From JBCAXA01 sp038534295 (GTDB lineage: Bacteria; Pseudomonadota; Gammaproteobacteria; Steroidobacterales; Woeseiaceae), in contig JBCAXA010000003.1 in the NCBI GenBank assembly GCA_038534295.1, positions 310,001 to 374,000 of the forward strand: DNA of 64,000 nt, given 5' to 3'. The notes beneath the pieces are model-generated. The model had not been told where the DNA came from. It worked only from the letters and a program-made list of their open reading frames with translations, and made no database searches. How positions within the stretch are numbered: position 1 is the first letter of the stretch; each line of letters starts with the position of its first letter. Of the stretch, positions 1 through 8,680 are shown one piece after another. Position numbers and translations under genes: made by a program.

Positions 1-248
1 TCGAGATTACCGTTCGCGATGGGCAAATCGAGCAAAGCAATTTCCACGATTACCCGCTCGCGCGCATTGGCGTGTTTCCGGCGGCGTTCGAAGCGCACAT
101 TCTGCCGTACGGTGAGACGCCAACTGGCGTCGGTGAGATGGGCATCCCAAGTGCCGCGCCGGCGCTGACCAACGCCATCTTTGCGGCGACCGGTGTGCGC
201 ATTCGCGACCTGCCCATCAAAAACCAACTACGCGACGCCCTTGCCTGA
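1..248 (+). CDS. Xanthine dehydrogenase-family molybdopterin-binding subunit, C-terminal fragment
   Basis: The window begins inside this gene; 81 residues remain in the frame starting at base 3. They show the typical C-terminus of the large molybdenum subunit of the xanthine dehydrogenase/isoquinoline oxidoreductase (IorB) family: a 'NFHDYPLARI' segment, then 'PTGVGEMGIPSAAPALTNAI' and the closing 'RIRDLPI'. Family members are hydroxylases or aldehyde dehydrogenases using a molybdopterin cytosine dinucleotide cofactor, often periplasmic when of the IorB type. The substrate cannot be told from the fragment. No downstream partner on the same strand is evident. Confidence 0.85.
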   Translation, partial: EITVRDGQIEQSNFHDYPLARIGVFPAAFEAHILPYGETPTGVGEMGIPSAAPALTNAIFAATGVRIRDLPIKNQLRDALA

Positions 249-407
249 CTGAGCACCGGCGTCTCATGTCAGCGGGGCGGTGCGCCGCCGTCCGCCACGC
301 GTCTTCGAATTACCAATTGACGCGGCCTTGTTCTATATTTGTCGAATAGCGGGCGGCGCCGGCTGCGTTCCCCGCTTCGACAAACAAAAACAAAACAAGG
401 GGCAGGG

Positions 408-755
408 ATGAAATCGACGATGTTTCGGGCGGCGGCGCTCGCGGTCGTGCTGTGTCTGGCGGCCTGCGGCCGCGGGCCAGCCGATACCGCTGAGGCGTTC
501 ATGACGCACATCAACGACGGCAAGATCTCCGAAGCCAAAGGACTCGCTACCGAAAGCACCGGTGAACTGTTGGATTTGGTCTCCGGACTCGGCGGACTCG
601 AGATCGATCCGGACTTCAAGTTCAGGTTGGTCGACGAGGAGATTGACGGCAATCGCGCGACCATCACGTTCGAGAACGCCGCGGATGGCAAAAAGGACAC
701 GATCTCGCTCGTCAAGGTGGACGGCGCATGGAAGGTGCACGCCGAAAAACGCTAA
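408..755 (+). CDS. Small lipoprotein, DUF4878-like
   Basis: A 115-residue protein beginning with a lipoprotein signal peptide: 'MKSTMFR', a hydrophobic stretch, then the lipobox L-A-A-C at residues 16-19. The mature part has the DUF4878/NTF2-like pattern: an early helix with 'AFMTHINDGKISEAK', and late beta strands ending in 'TISLVKVDGAWKVH'. This ATG is chosen because 'AAGGGGCAGGG' lies just upstream and because it places the signal peptide at the N-terminus; an in-frame ATG at 339 would bury it. Its 3' end overlaps the next gene by 28 bases, so the two are probably co-translated. Molecular function is unknown. Confidence 0.8.
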   Translation: MKSTMFRAAALAVVLCLAACGRGPADTAEAFMTHINDGKISEAKGLATESTGELLDLVSGLGGLEIDPDFKFRLVDEEIDGNRATITFENAADGKKDTISLVKVDGAWKVHAEKR

Positions 756-1345
756 CGTTGCTCGCGCTGGCGCTGCTGTCGTCGCCGGCCCATCCAGCCC
801 CTGAGCTCGGCCCGGCGCTGCAGCCAGGCGATATCGTTTTTCGGCGCCAGAGCGGGTTTTTCTCGGAAATCGCACGGCGTCATTCGATCGGCGAGAAGCG
901 TTTCTCACACGCCGGGATCTACGCTGTTCGCGACGGTCAGCCCGTGGTTGTGCACGCGATCTACGATTCCGAGCGGGCGCGCGACGGTGTGGTCATCGAT
1001 TCGTTCGATGACTTCTTGCGGGACGCATCGGATTGGGCAGCGTACCGAACTCGAATGTCGGATGCGCAGCGCGCAAAGATCGGCCAGCTGGCGCTAGTCG
1101 CCGCCGATGCCGCCGTGCCCTTCGATCTTGATTTCGATCTAGCCAGTACGTCGACGGTTTATTGCACCGAATTCATCTGGCGCACCGTCAATACCGTCGC
1201 TGCCTACGAACTGATGCCGAGCAGCCGTCTCGCCGGCAAGCGCGACGTCGTCAGGCTGTCGGACTTAATACTCGGCGACGGCACTTTCGTCATTGCCGAC
1301 GCCACAGTGGTCAACAACGCAACACCAATCGGAAAAAAACCATAA
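728..1345 (+). CDS. YiiX/YebB-type NlpC/P60-like cysteine peptidase
   Basis: A 205-residue secreted protein with an N-terminal signal segment (about residues 8-23). It has the circularly permuted papain-like layout of the YiiX/YebB group: 'GDIVFRR' at residue 34, the presumed catalytic His61 in 'FSHAGIY', and the presumed nucleophile Cys146 in 'VYCTEF'. In this family the His-containing strand precedes the Cys, as here. Such proteins are thought to hydrolyse amide or ester bonds in the cell envelope; the substrate is not known. The start lies inside the end of the upstream lipoprotein gene, indicating an operon with it and probably with the small membrane protein 16 bases downstream. Confidence 0.8.
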   Translation: MEGARRKTLTLLALALLSSPAHPAPELGPALQPGDIVFRRQSGFFSEIARRHSIGEKRFSHAGIYAVRDGQPVVVHAIYDSERARDGVVIDSFDDFLRDASDWAAYRTRMSDAQRAKIGQLALVAADAAVPFDLDFDLASTSTVYCTEFIWRTVNTVAAYELMPSSRLAGKRDVVRLSDLILGDGTFVIADATVVNNATPIGKKP

Positions 1346-1361
1346 CAACAGGGAGTACGTC

Positions 1362-1610
1362 ATGATTCTTTCAAGGCTCATCGTTCAGTGGCTCGAAGTC
1401 ATTATCGAAGTCGGTTTGTGGATATTCTTGATTGCCTCGTTCATCGCCGGCTGGATGTCGGTCGACGGATTTTTCGCTGGTCTGATCCGCGGCATCATTT
1501 CCATGATCATCGGCGCGATCTTTTCTGCGGTTCTGTTCGGTTTCTTCATCCTGCTTGCGGACATTCGCAAGATGTTGAAGCAGCTACTGGATATGAAAAC
1601 GGTGGCTTAG
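1362..1610 (+). CDS. Small two-helix membrane protein
   Basis: An 82-residue protein with two predicted transmembrane segments (about residues 11-35 and 38-68) and a short basic C-terminus. The ATG is preceded by 'CAGGGAG' at a suitable distance; an upstream in-frame ATG at 1293 lies inside the preceding gene and lacks such a site. I do not recognise the family. It is 16 bases downstream of the cysteine peptidase gene and is likely the third gene of the same operon, so a role at the inner membrane related to that envelope enzyme is possible but unproven. Confidence 0.65.
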   Translation: MILSRLIVQWLEVIIEVGLWIFLIASFIAGWMSVDGFFAGLIRGIISMIIGAIFSAVLFGFFILLADIRKMLKQLLDMKTVA

Positions 1611-1629
1611 CGCGAAGAGGCTGGCTCAG

Positions 1630-2055
1630 TCAGTCGACGTACGGCAGACGGGTCGGATCGCAATCGACAAAGTCAGGGTCTGGTGTGCGCGTGAATTGAA
1701 CCGCCAGGACTCGTTGCCGGCCGGCACGCAACGCGCGACAAACCCGGTGCATGCCGTCCATCACACGGCCGGTGTGATCAAGGATGATCGGGTAGTCGAG
1801 ATCGGCCTCGTCGATGAGCCGCATATGCTCGAGCAAGGATCGACACGTCGGCGTGGCCCCTTCGTGTGTGTACCAGTGGGGCTCGTCGAGCTCGGCGATA
1901 TCGTCGATAGCAACGTGCACAATCGGTAGCTCTCGGCTGAGTTCGATCAAGCGGCGCACGTCCCACGCGAGCAAACCGTTCGCGGAATCCTTGAAGAAGT
2001 ATTGGGCACGAATCATGGTCCGATAGGTCTCGTACGCGCGGTCGCACTGGGCCAA
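1630..2055 (-). CDS. ParB/sulfiredoxin-like domain protein
   Basis: A 141-residue protein read from a TTG codon (a later ATG at 2016 would give 128 residues). The centre carries 'YPIILDHTGRVMDGMHRVCRA', which matches the ParB/sulfiredoxin N-terminal fold: a strand giving the value, a turn, then D-G-x-H-R followed by a helix. In ParB-type enzymes this segment forms a nucleotide-binding pocket. There is no helix-turn-helix or DNA-partition context, so a chromosome segregation role is unlikely. Stand-alone members of this kind are common and uncharacterised. The gene is convergent with the small membrane protein gene, 19 bases away. Confidence 0.65.
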   Translation of the reverse strand: MAQCDRAYETYRTMIRAQYFFKDSANGLLAWDVRRLIELSRELPIVHVAIDDIAELDEPHWYTHEGATPTCRSLLEHMRLIDEADLDYPIILDHTGRVMDGMHRVCRALRAGRQRVLAVQFTRTPDPDFVDCDPTRLPYVD

Positions 2056-2408
2056 CGTAGCCTACCCCAGCCGGCGATCAGCACATCGATTGCAATGCAT
2101 TAGCCAGCATGCGACTCGACATGCGTGGTGCTGAGTTTTTGTTTCACTGTCTATTCCGATCGCATACGGGCAATAGCAATGAATCATAGAACAATGACGT
2201 TGCCGTGCGTCGTCGCCACGTTGCGAGTGTTTGTGCGATGCGCGCCAAAGCTCAGGACGAGTGGCCGCTCGTCGGCGGCTAGCACTGGGAAGTCACCGGC
2301 ATCGACATCAAAGATGGCTGCCGTTAGAAGAACGCAAACTGGCTAGCGACGGTGTGGCGCGAGTAGCCAGGCACCCGAGTGTCTGGCTGTCTTCGGTAGA
2401 CCATTGGG
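2056..2408. other. Intergenic stretch without a supported gene
   Basis: These 353 bases lie between two minus-strand genes. Open frames exist (for example plus-strand 2231-2593), but they show no recognisable family and run antisense into the membrane protein gene at 2409. A reading of about 2238-2360 on the plus strand gives protein-like composition broken by several stops, which could be the remains of a gene. I see no tRNA, repeat or convincing terminator. Confidence 0.4.
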
Positions 2409-3092
2409 TCAGCGTTTGCGCGACGACAGCGCAAGGCAAAGTACGTCGAACAGCGTTTTCACGAGCAGAACAACCACAGCAAATACTAACGTGTTTACCT
2501 CGTCGTCGTAGAGCGCCGTTACGACAACGGCCGCGAAGATGGCACCGACAATCCAAAGGCCACGTACGTAGGGATACAGCAACAATGAGATGACGCCGAT
2601 GTCGCGGTAGCCGCGACCGAACAAGTAGCGCGTCACAAAAGCGATCGCGTGACTCGCCAAGAGGACCCAGAAGCTAATCGTTACCCAGGGCCCAAGATCG
2701 TTCGGCGCGAAGTCGCGCCAGCCTGCCTCACCGGCAAGCGTAATCAGAATCAAGAACAAACCGAGCAAGACGGCGCCGAACTTGGTGATGAAAAATCCGC
2801 CGGCCATTACCGACAGCACCAAGGTGCCGCCGCGGCTGGCTTCGCTGTAGCGACTGTCGAACGGATAGCCGATGAGTGCGGCGACGGCTAGTTGCAGCAA
2901 GGCGAAAAGGCCGATGATCGCAAGTTCGATCCAGAAGACGAACAGGAGGTCATACGCCGACATGCGCTCGAAGACGATCAGCAAAAAGAACAAGGCATTG
3001 GCAATGAGAACGCCGCCCTGCGACGCCCAGCTTGGCAATACTCCAGTAGGAGCAGCGATGGTCGGTGCTGACGAATCGGGAACGGCGGCCAT
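2409..3092 (-). CDS. Polytopic membrane protein, possibly DUF6498-like
   Basis: A 227-residue integral membrane protein with about six hydrophobic segments, including one around the 'LLFVFWIELAIIGLFALLQL' region. The aromatic/acidic motif in this second helix and the overall spacing resemble the DUF6498 family, whose function is not known. The ATG at 3092 is preferred over one at 3110 because a GGAG sits eight bases before it. The gene is divergent from the PsiE-like gene; about 140 bases between them probably hold both promoters. Family assignment is tentative; membrane location is clear. Confidence 0.6.
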   Translation of the reverse strand: MAAVPDSSAPTIAAPTGVLPSWASQGGVLIANALFFLLIVFERMSAYDLLFVFWIELAIIGLFALLQLAVAALIGYPFDSRYSEASRGGTLVLSVMAGGFFITKFGAVLLGLFLILITLAGEAGWRDFAPNDLGPWVTISFWVLLASHAIAFVTRYLFGRGYRDIGVISLLLYPYVRGLWIVGAIFAAVVVTALYDDEVNTLVFAVVVLLVKTLFDVLCLALSSRKR

Positions 3093-3234
3093 GGCCCGAA
3101 CTCCGTACATTTCGGCAAAAACCTAGCACGGTGTGGCACTTACGTCCGGAACCAGAGCACACCTTCGGCTTGCCAGCGCAGCATCGCTCTGCGACGCTGC
3201 TACCCGCTACTGCCGTCGTCGCGAGGGTTACGCC

Positions 3235-3630
3235 GTGAACATACCGAGACTGATTACCGCCATTGAGAAAACGATCTTGGCACTGATCGTCGTGTTAACG
3301 GTGGGCGCGGTGGGCATCGAACTGCACATGGTTTGGCGCAATCAGACGATTGAAATCGCCGATATTCTGCTGTTGTTTCTATACACCGAAGTGATTTCGA
3401 TGGTCGGAATCTTTTATCGGAGTCAGACGATTCCGGTGCTGTACCCGATTTTCATTGCCATTACCGCGCTCGCACGACTCGTTGTCCTGCAAAGCAAAGA
3501 GATGGATCCGCAGGTCATCCTCTTCGAGTCCGGCGCAATCTTGATTCTCGGTCTGGCCGCCCTTGCACTACGGCCGACGGTAGCGCGTGGCTTTGGACAG
3601 ACGGCGGAGGGCGGTGACGCCGGTCATTGA
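3235..3630 (+). CDS. PsiE family membrane protein
   Basis: A 131-residue protein from a GTG start, with four hydrophobic segments. The central 'EIADILLLFLYTEVISM' and following 'FYRSQTIPVLYPIFIAITA' are the signature of the phosphate-starvation-inducible PsiE family (PF06146), including the conserved acidic residues and the arginine of the second pair of helices. E. coli PsiE responds to phosphate limitation and cAMP-CRP; its biochemical role is not known. An in-frame ATG at 3133 would add a 34-residue Arg/Ala-rich extension unlike the family, so GTG was chosen. No Pho box was recognised. Confidence 0.8.
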   Translation: MNIPRLITAIEKTILALIVVLTVGAVGIELHMVWRNQTIEIADILLLFLYTEVISMVGIFYRSQTIPVLYPIFIAITALARLVVLQSKEMDPQVILFESGAILILGLAALALRPTVARGFGQTAEGGDAGH

Positions 3631-3663
3631 AGTCACTCGACGCCTACTTTAGGCACCACGGAT

Positions 3664-4053
3664 TTAACGACCCAGCACGTCGTCGCGAACGGACTCGACC
3701 ACCGCCAGCACTGCATCGACGGTTGCCGCGTCGACATCGAAATCATTCAGCGTCATCGCAAGGCATTCACTGACGGCGTTAAAATGACTGTCATCGAGTC
3801 CAAACTCGTCGACCAGTCGACTGTGCGCCGCACGCAGCGAGCGGCCACTGTACGGGTGCGGCCCGCCCAGCACGTAGGTCAAAAACTCACGCTGATGCGC
3901 GAGCAGACGCTCGCTGTCGAAGTCGCCAAAAAAACCGGCGACGCGCGGATCGAGAAACACGTGAAAGTAAAAGCCTTGCACGATCTGGCGAATGCCGTCG
4001 CCACCACCGAGGCGGTCGTAAAGGCTAGGTGCTTGCGGAGATTCTGCGTTCAT
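3664..4053 (-). CDS. Group I truncated haemoglobin
   Basis: A 129-residue haem protein with the compact 2-on-2 globin fold of trHbN. Visible landmarks are 'LYDRLGGGDGI' at the start, a probable B10 tyrosine at residue 29, the CD1 phenylalanine pair at 41-42, the 'YVLGGPHPYSG' segment before helix E/F, and the proximal His77 in 'AAHSRL'. Such proteins bind O2 and NO and often act as NO dioxygenases. The start at 4053 is chosen over 4107 because it yields the usual family length. The gene stands alone between a convergent PsiE-like gene and a Spy-like gene. Confidence 0.88.
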   Translation of the reverse strand: MNAESPQAPSLYDRLGGGDGIRQIVQGFYFHVFLDPRVAGFFGDFDSERLLAHQREFLTYVLGGPHPYSGRSLRAAHSRLVDEFGLDDSHFNAVSECLAMTLNDFDVDAATVDAVLAVVESVRDDVLGR

Positions 4054-4150
4054 TGTTGTATCCGAGCACAAGCGAGTCGCAAAAAGGGCCGGCAGCTCGA
4101 ACGCCATTGAGCTGCCGGCCAGTCATGCCCTCACGGGTAGGTGGAAAGCG

Positions 4151-4561
4151 TCAATTCTTGGCGACCTTGCTGTCGCGGGAACTGCCAACCATGGCCGCGC
4201 GTTCGGCGAGAACAGCGTCGAATTTGCTTTGCTGCTCCGGCGTCAGTACGGCACGAATGGCCGCATTCTCAGCGGCACGGATGGCCGTCAGGTCCTGCTG
4301 CAGTGCTGCGACAATCAGCTCCTGGCGCGCGACCGCCTCGACGTCGTTGGCGCTACGTGCACGGCGCAATGCGCGCGACTCGCGATTGAACTCCTGACGC
4401 TTGGCGGAGAATGTCCGGCGATACTCCGCCTGGATGTCCGCAACGGCACTCGCCTGGTGCATGTCGAGATCGAGCTTGCTTTTCAGCGGCGCATCGGCGA
4501 GCGCCGAACCGGCAAGCAACATGAGTCCGGCGGCGGCAAGGGACAGCAGTTTGGTTTTCAT
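4151..4561 (-). CDS. Periplasmic Spy/CpxP-like helical protein
   Basis: A 136-residue exported protein with a clear signal peptide (residues 1-22, cleavage near 'ALA-DAP'). The mature part is almost entirely charged alpha helix and ends with the 'LTPEQQSKFD' motif typical of Spy/CpxP and heavy-metal-resistance sensor proteins, which act as periplasmic chaperones or two-component sensor modulators. The second of two ATGs is selected because AGGAAG lies exactly six bases before it and only directly abuts the first. There is no adjacent two-component system, so the regulatory partner is unknown. Confidence 0.75.
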   Translation of the reverse strand: MKTKLLSLAAAGLMLLAGSALADAPLKSKLDLDMHQASAVADIQAEYRRTFSAKRQEFNRESRALRRARSANDVEAVARQELIVAALQQDLTAIRAAENAAIRAVLTPEQQSKFDAVLAERAAMVGSSRDSKVAKN

Positions 4562-4638
4562 CGTCATCTTCCTGTTTGGGGTGGGTCTACCGCCTTAAGC
4601 GAAAACGAGGCCCAAAAACGACAGCGCGATGAAGATTT

Positions 4639-7530
4639 TTATTGCGTCATGCAGGTGGCGGCCGGTTGGGATGCAGCGTCGGGCAGCCGTGTCGCCGACG
4701 GAAACCGCGCTACCAAACCGGCCAGCCGTGCGGCATCGTCGCGCAAGATTCGCTGCGCCGCGCGCCGCTGCGCGTCGGCTGTCTCTGCGAAATCGGCGGC
4801 GATATCGCTCGGCAGCGCAGCGCCTCGTCTGTTGGCGAGCTGCGTCAAGGCTGCGAGCGCGTGCCAGCGATCGAGCGCGTCGAAAAATGGGTGACGGGCG
4901 CTGCGGTAGGCGCTGAACGCTCGTTCCAGCGCCGCTTGGTCCGCATCTGCATCGGCCGCCAGCACGAGTGCCAGCCACAGGCCCAGTTCTTGTGCGTCGG
5001 CGCCACCGGCGATGGGCAGCGCTTGCGTCGCTTCAGCGACAACGCTCGGCAAGCGTTCCGCCGCGCCAGCGGCGCACGCGATCCGCAGTTTTAGTTGCAG
5101 CGCTTTCGGTGCCACATCGACGCTGCTGAGCAACTCGTCTGCAAGCTCGGTATTGCCGGCCGCCAACGTGACTAGCACGGCGGTCAGTATGCTCGAGCTA
5201 CTGGCGTCCTCATCGTTCGCCCGTGCCAGCGCGAGCCGCAAGGCATTGGTATGGTCACCGGCGAAACTTAAGGTACGCGCCAACGGCACCGTTGCGCGCC
5301 GGACGTACGCCAGTTCGCCGCCGTAGCTGCCAAGCGCAAGCTCGCTGGCGGAAACCGCGGCATCCAACGCTGCATCGGTGTCGCCAGCGACCAGTGCATG
5401 GGTGCCCAAGTTCACCAGCACGACAAACCGTGTGTAGAGCTCATCGTTGACACTCAGCACCGCAAGCGCCTCGTTGAGCCGTGCAATCGAGCCCGACGCA
5501 TCACCGCGCCGAATGAGCAGCCCTGCGTAGCTTCGCAATACGCTGGCGCGGGTCGGATCATCCGGCGCGTTTTCGTCGAATACGGCAAGGGCTTCATTGA
5601 ATGCGGCGTCAGATGCGTCGTATCGACCCTTGCGACCAAAATGCATCGCTTGGTTCGACAGCATCACGGCCAATGCAAACGGATTTTCCGCATCGCGCAT
5701 ATGCCGAATCGCGTCGCGCCAATGGGCATCGGCCGCTACCTCGTCACCGGCGCGGTCTGCTCGACCGGCGAGCAACTGACTGAATCGACCCCGCAAGCGT
5801 GCGTCGCCAATACCAAATTGCTCTGCGATTTCGTCCATGCGACCGATTTCCCGATCGGCATCGTCGAAACGCCGCAGCCGCATCAGCGCGTTGATTGCCG
5901 CGTACTGTGCATACAACCAATCATCGCTTGCGTTGACTGAATTTGGGCGGTCATCGAGTTCTGCGGCGAAGAACGCAAGCGCAGCGGACGGATTTTCGCG
6001 CACCAGCGCGTTGCCAAGGCCGGCTACTGCAACGAGCCGTTCGCGTTGGTTGTTGCCATCGAGGTCATGCGCTGCAGATAACGCTGCACGAAACGCATCT
6101 TTCTCGGCATCGCTGAGGCCGAGCGACGAGAGAATTTCCCCCAGCCGAGAATTCACCTCCCAGGCGAGTCGCGCGTCGCCGCGCACCTCGGCCTCGATGC
6201 CCGGGATGGCATCGAGCAAGGCATCTGCCAAGGTTACGTTCTTGCCGGCCCCGCTGCCGTAAGGATCTGCCTGCTCAAAAATGCTGCCGAGTATTTCCTG
6301 CGTTTTGGCGCTGCGCGCCGCTTGGGCACTAGCCTCGCTGGCCAGGTTGAGCGACACGCCGGTCGCGATCGCGAGTCCGACGACGAACGTGGTCGTCAAG
6401 CCAACGACCAAGGCATTGCGTTGCACGAAGCGCCATGCCACATAGGCGCGCGATGGTGGTCGCGCAGTCACCGGGTGACCGTTCAGCATTCGCTGAATAT
6501 CGGCAGCGAATTCGACGACAGACCGGTAGCGCTGTGCCGGGTCTTTGGCAAGCGCCTGCAGAATGATCGCGTCGAGATCCGTGCTGACACTGTTGCTTTG
6601 TTCGCGCGGCGACGGCGCCGGCGTTTCGGCGATCAGCTTGACGGCATCGGTCAGCGAGACATCGTCCAGCCGATACGGCAAGGTGCCGGTGGTGAGCTCG
6701 TACAGCAGCATCCCGAGCTGGTAGATATCGCTGCCGACCGTCATCGGTGCGCCGCTGACCTGTTCGGGACTCGCGTACTGCAGCGTCAACGGGCTGCCGC
6801 CCGTGCGTGTTTTCATATCGGGCAGCGCGCCGAGAATGGTTGCAACACCGAAGTCGAGCAAGCGTGCGCGGCCAGACTCGTCCACCAGAATGTTGGCGGG
6901 TTTGATATCGCGATGGATGATCAGCCGTTCATGGGCAAACTGCAGCGCCGCACAGACCGACAAAAACAGCTCGAGCTTGTCGTGCAGCGACAGTGTCTTC
7001 GCAAACGACACGATATCGGTGCCGTCGACGTATTCCATCGCAAACCATGGTCGACCGTCACCGAGCAATCCACCATCGAGCAAGCGCGCCAGCCCAGGAT
7101 GTTCGAGCGACGCCAGAATTTGCCGCTCGCGCAAAAACCGTGCGGTGAATTCATCGTCAGCACGGTGCGACCAGAGAATCTTGACCGCCGCGCGCTGCAC
7201 ATAGTCGTCGCCGTCGCGGACGCCCAGCCAGACCTGGCCCATCCCGCCCGAGCCCAACTCGCGCTTGAGTCGCCAGCGGCCGGCGTTCGCGCTGCTTGGC
7301 GGCGTCTTGGCCGCCGCCATCGATCGCTGTGCATCGCGGGCAATGGCGTCGACATCTGTTGCGTCCGCATGGGCCAACAGGCGACGAAGTTTTTCGGCTT
7401 TGCTGGCGGCAAGCGCGTTAACGAACTCATCCCGAGCAGGCGGCTCGAGATCGAGTGCAGCATCGAGTAACGCGTCGAGTTCGACAAAATCTTCTGCGGC
7501 CGACCGTTCGTCGTCCCGTTTGTCGTTCAC
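4639..7530 (-). CDS. Membrane-anchored Ser/Thr protein kinase with TPR-like C-terminal region
   Basis: A 963-residue Hanks-type kinase from a GTG start overlapping the upstream sigma factor stop (GTGA). The kinase domain spans about residues 85-350: glycine loop GSGGMG 93-98, Lys117 in the beta-3 strand, HRD 206-208, DFG 226-228, and SPE instead of APE near 254. A single transmembrane helix follows (about 373-395). The large remainder is helical and repeat-like, resembling TPR units and presumably periplasmic. Kinase-TPR receptors of this layout are regularly paired with ECF sigma factors of the TIGR02999 type, as here. Inference: the kinase phosphorylates the sigma factor or controls its activity in response to an envelope signal. 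Confidence 0.93.
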   Translation of the reverse strand: MNDKRDDERSAAEDFVELDALLDAALDLEPPARDEFVNALAASKAEKLRRLLAHADATDVDAIARDAQRSMAAAKTPPSSANAGRWRLKRELGSGGMGQVWLGVRDGDDYVQRAAVKILWSHRADDEFTARFLRERQILASLEHPGLARLLDGGLLGDGRPWFAMEYVDGTDIVSFAKTLSLHDKLELFLSVCAALQFAHERLIIHRDIKPANILVDESGRARLLDFGVATILGALPDMKTRTGGSPLTLQYASPEQVSGAPMTVGSDIYQLGMLLYELTTGTLPYRLDDVSLTDAVKLIAETPAPSPREQSNSVSTDLDAIILQALAKDPAQRYRSVVEFAADIQRMLNGHPVTARPPSRAYVAWRFVQRNALVVGLTTTFVVGLAIATGVSLNLASEASAQAARSAKTQEILGSIFEQADPYGSGAGKNVTLADALLDAIPGIEAEVRGDARLAWEVNSRLGEILSSLGLSDAEKDAFRAALSAAHDLDGNNQRERLVAVAGLGNALVRENPSAALAFFAAELDDRPNSVNASDDWLYAQYAAINALMRLRRFDDADREIGRMDEIAEQFGIGDARLRGRFSQLLAGRADRAGDEVAADAHWRDAIRHMRDAENPFALAVMLSNQAMHFGRKGRYDASDAAFNEALAVFDENAPDDPTRASVLRSYAGLLIRRGDASGSIARLNEALAVLSVNDELYTRFVVLVNLGTHALVAGDTDAALDAAVSASELALGSYGGELAYVRRATVPLARTLSFAGDHTNALRLALARANDEDASSSSILTAVLVTLAAGNTELADELLSSVDVAPKALQLKLRIACAAGAAERLPSVVAEATQALPIAGGADAQELGLWLALVLAADADADQAALERAFSAYRSARHPFFDALDRWHALAALTQLANRRGAALPSDIAADFAETADAQRRAAQRILRDDAARLAGLVARFPSATRLPDAASQPAATCMTQ

Positions 7531-8138
7531 GTGCCGTCGTCCAGCAGTTCACCGATCCACGCACGCGCGCGCTGCACTTGCCGCTGTATCGTGCGCACGT
7601 TCGTCGCCTTGAGCGCGGCGATCTCATGCGTGCTGAGTCCGCCGAAGCAGGCTAGGTCGATCACCTCGGCCAGTTCGGCGTTGTTTTCTGTCAGCAGCTC
7701 GAGCGCTTGATCCAGTTTCAGCAGGCGCTGCGGGTCGGCGAGATCAACCAACGCGTTTGTCGATAACTCCTCGACGCCAACGCCGCCGCCGCGCTTCGCG
7801 GCCATCTGGGCACGATACGTATCGACGACGATCTGCCGCATCGCGCGCGACGCGATGGCGAAAAAATGCCGGCGATCTTCGACGCTTTGTGTCTCACCGA
7901 GCGAGAGCTTTTCGTACGCTTCGTGCACCAGCACGGTGGTCTGCAGGTGCTGGCGCAAACCCGACCGACCGAGCTGCGCGTGCGCCAGCGACTTGAGTTC
8001 TCCGTATACGAGCGGGATGACGGCGTCGAGCGACGCGCGATCGCCGCGCGCATAGTCGCGCAGCAGGCGGGTCACATTCCGTGCTGATTTGTCGCCGGAT
8101 GCTGGCATGGGTAGGACAAGGGCTTTGGCTAAATTCAT
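7527..8138 (-). CDS. ECF-type RNA polymerase sigma factor (TIGR02999-like)
   Basis: A 203-residue sigma factor (193 if the ATG at residue 11 is used). Region 2 includes 'LVHEAYEKL' and 'RRHFFAIASRAMRQIVVD', characteristic of the TIGR02999/Sig-70_X6 group; region 4 carries 'LSTHEIAALKATNVRTIQRQ' as helix-turn-helix. It lacks an anti-sigma gene; instead it overlaps by four bases with the kinase gene, a pairing known for this ECF group, whose activity is thought to be governed by phosphorylation. The target promoters are not identifiable here. Upstream lies a long non-coding stretch that presumably holds its promoter. Confidence 0.9.
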   Translation of the reverse strand: MNLAKALVLPMPASGDKSARNVTRLLRDYARGDRASLDAVIPLVYGELKSLAHAQLGRSGLRQHLQTTVLVHEAYEKLSLGETQSVEDRRHFFAIASRAMRQIVVDTYRAQMAAKRGGGVGVEELSTNALVDLADPQRLLKLDQALELLTENNAELAEVIDLACFGGLSTHEIAALKATNVRTIQRQVQRARAWIGELLDDGT

Positions 8139-8278
8139 TCCGCCACATGCTCTGAGCAGCTGTCAACGAGCATCGATGCGCCAAGGAAAAATCAGCTTGG
8201 GTGTCGTTTACCTGACGTTTTTTCGCTTGGTTCCATGACAAGGCTCAAACGACGGCGACGCGCGCCAAGGAGAGAATC

Positions 8279-8470
8279 ATGCGAATAACGACACGAATCG
8301 GCCCGGGCGGTTTCGGTGTTCTGTATCTGCCGCAACAGTCGACGGCAGGTGTTCGCACCAAGCGAACGGCATCAAGGCTGCACAAGCGCCGTGCGCAAGG
8401 ACATTGGGAAATCGATCAAGCTGGGGACTTGGTATTTATTCGCGACGGCGGCCAGCCGTGCTGCGGATAA
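8279..8470 (+). CDS. Possible small protein of unknown function
   Basis: A 63-residue frame starting at an ATG with 'AAGGAGAG' five bases upstream, the only frame in this 620-base gap with such a site. The product is basic, glycine-rich near the start and ends in 'GGQPCCG'. It has no signal peptide, no membrane segment and no recognisable domain. It may be a real small gene, a leader peptide or a chance frame; composition gives no strong support. Confidence 0.22.
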   Translation: MRITTRIGPGGFGVLYLPQQSTAGVRTKRTASRLHKRRAQGHWEIDQAGDLVFIRDGGQPCCG

Positions 8471-8658
8471 ACGGCTGCAAGTCTGCGCGACCAGGTCACA
8501 GCCACGCACCGCTGCACAAACGGGCATTCGAACCGCTGCGAGATCCGGTAGATGCCGAACTTAATGTCGGCCAGGCTCCGTTCGGCGGTGCTAAACCGCT
8601 CGTTGGGCGATGAGTCGGACGAGGTTGCGTTAGCCCGAAACACTAACTCGGGAATGAG

Positions 8659-8680
8659 CCCCTTGCATCGCTGCAAGGGG
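8659..8680. other. Perfect 9-bp hairpin with further flanking pairing
   Basis: CCCCTTGCA and TGCAAGGGG pair perfectly around a four-base loop. An outer GAGC (8656-8659) can alternatively pair with GCTC just downstream, across a GCGAAA bulge, giving a nested stem. No U-tract follows on either strand at the right distance, so it is not a standard terminator. It could belong to a small structured RNA or an mRNA 3' end of the hydrolase gene. Confidence 0.4.

Noticed and set aside
316..345. Sigma-70 promoter at TTGACG before the first lipoprotein gene
   Set aside because: The TATATT-like box is only 11 bases away, and the correct spacing gives no -10 match.
1630..2055. Chromosome-partition ParB
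   Set aside because: Only the N-terminal ParB-like fold is present; no helix-turn-helix, no parA, no parS-like site.
2231..2593. Plus-strand frame upstream of the membrane protein gene
   Set aside because: Runs antisense into a well-supported membrane protein gene; very Arg-rich, no signature.
6322..7470. 382-residue plus-strand open frame inside the first kinase gene
   Set aside because: Antisense to the conserved kinase motifs, Arg/Gln/His-rich composition typical of a shadow frame.
8659..8680. Rho-independent terminator for the hydrolase gene
   Set aside because: The stem is strong, but neither strand has a T-run directly after it; kept only as an unassigned hairpin.
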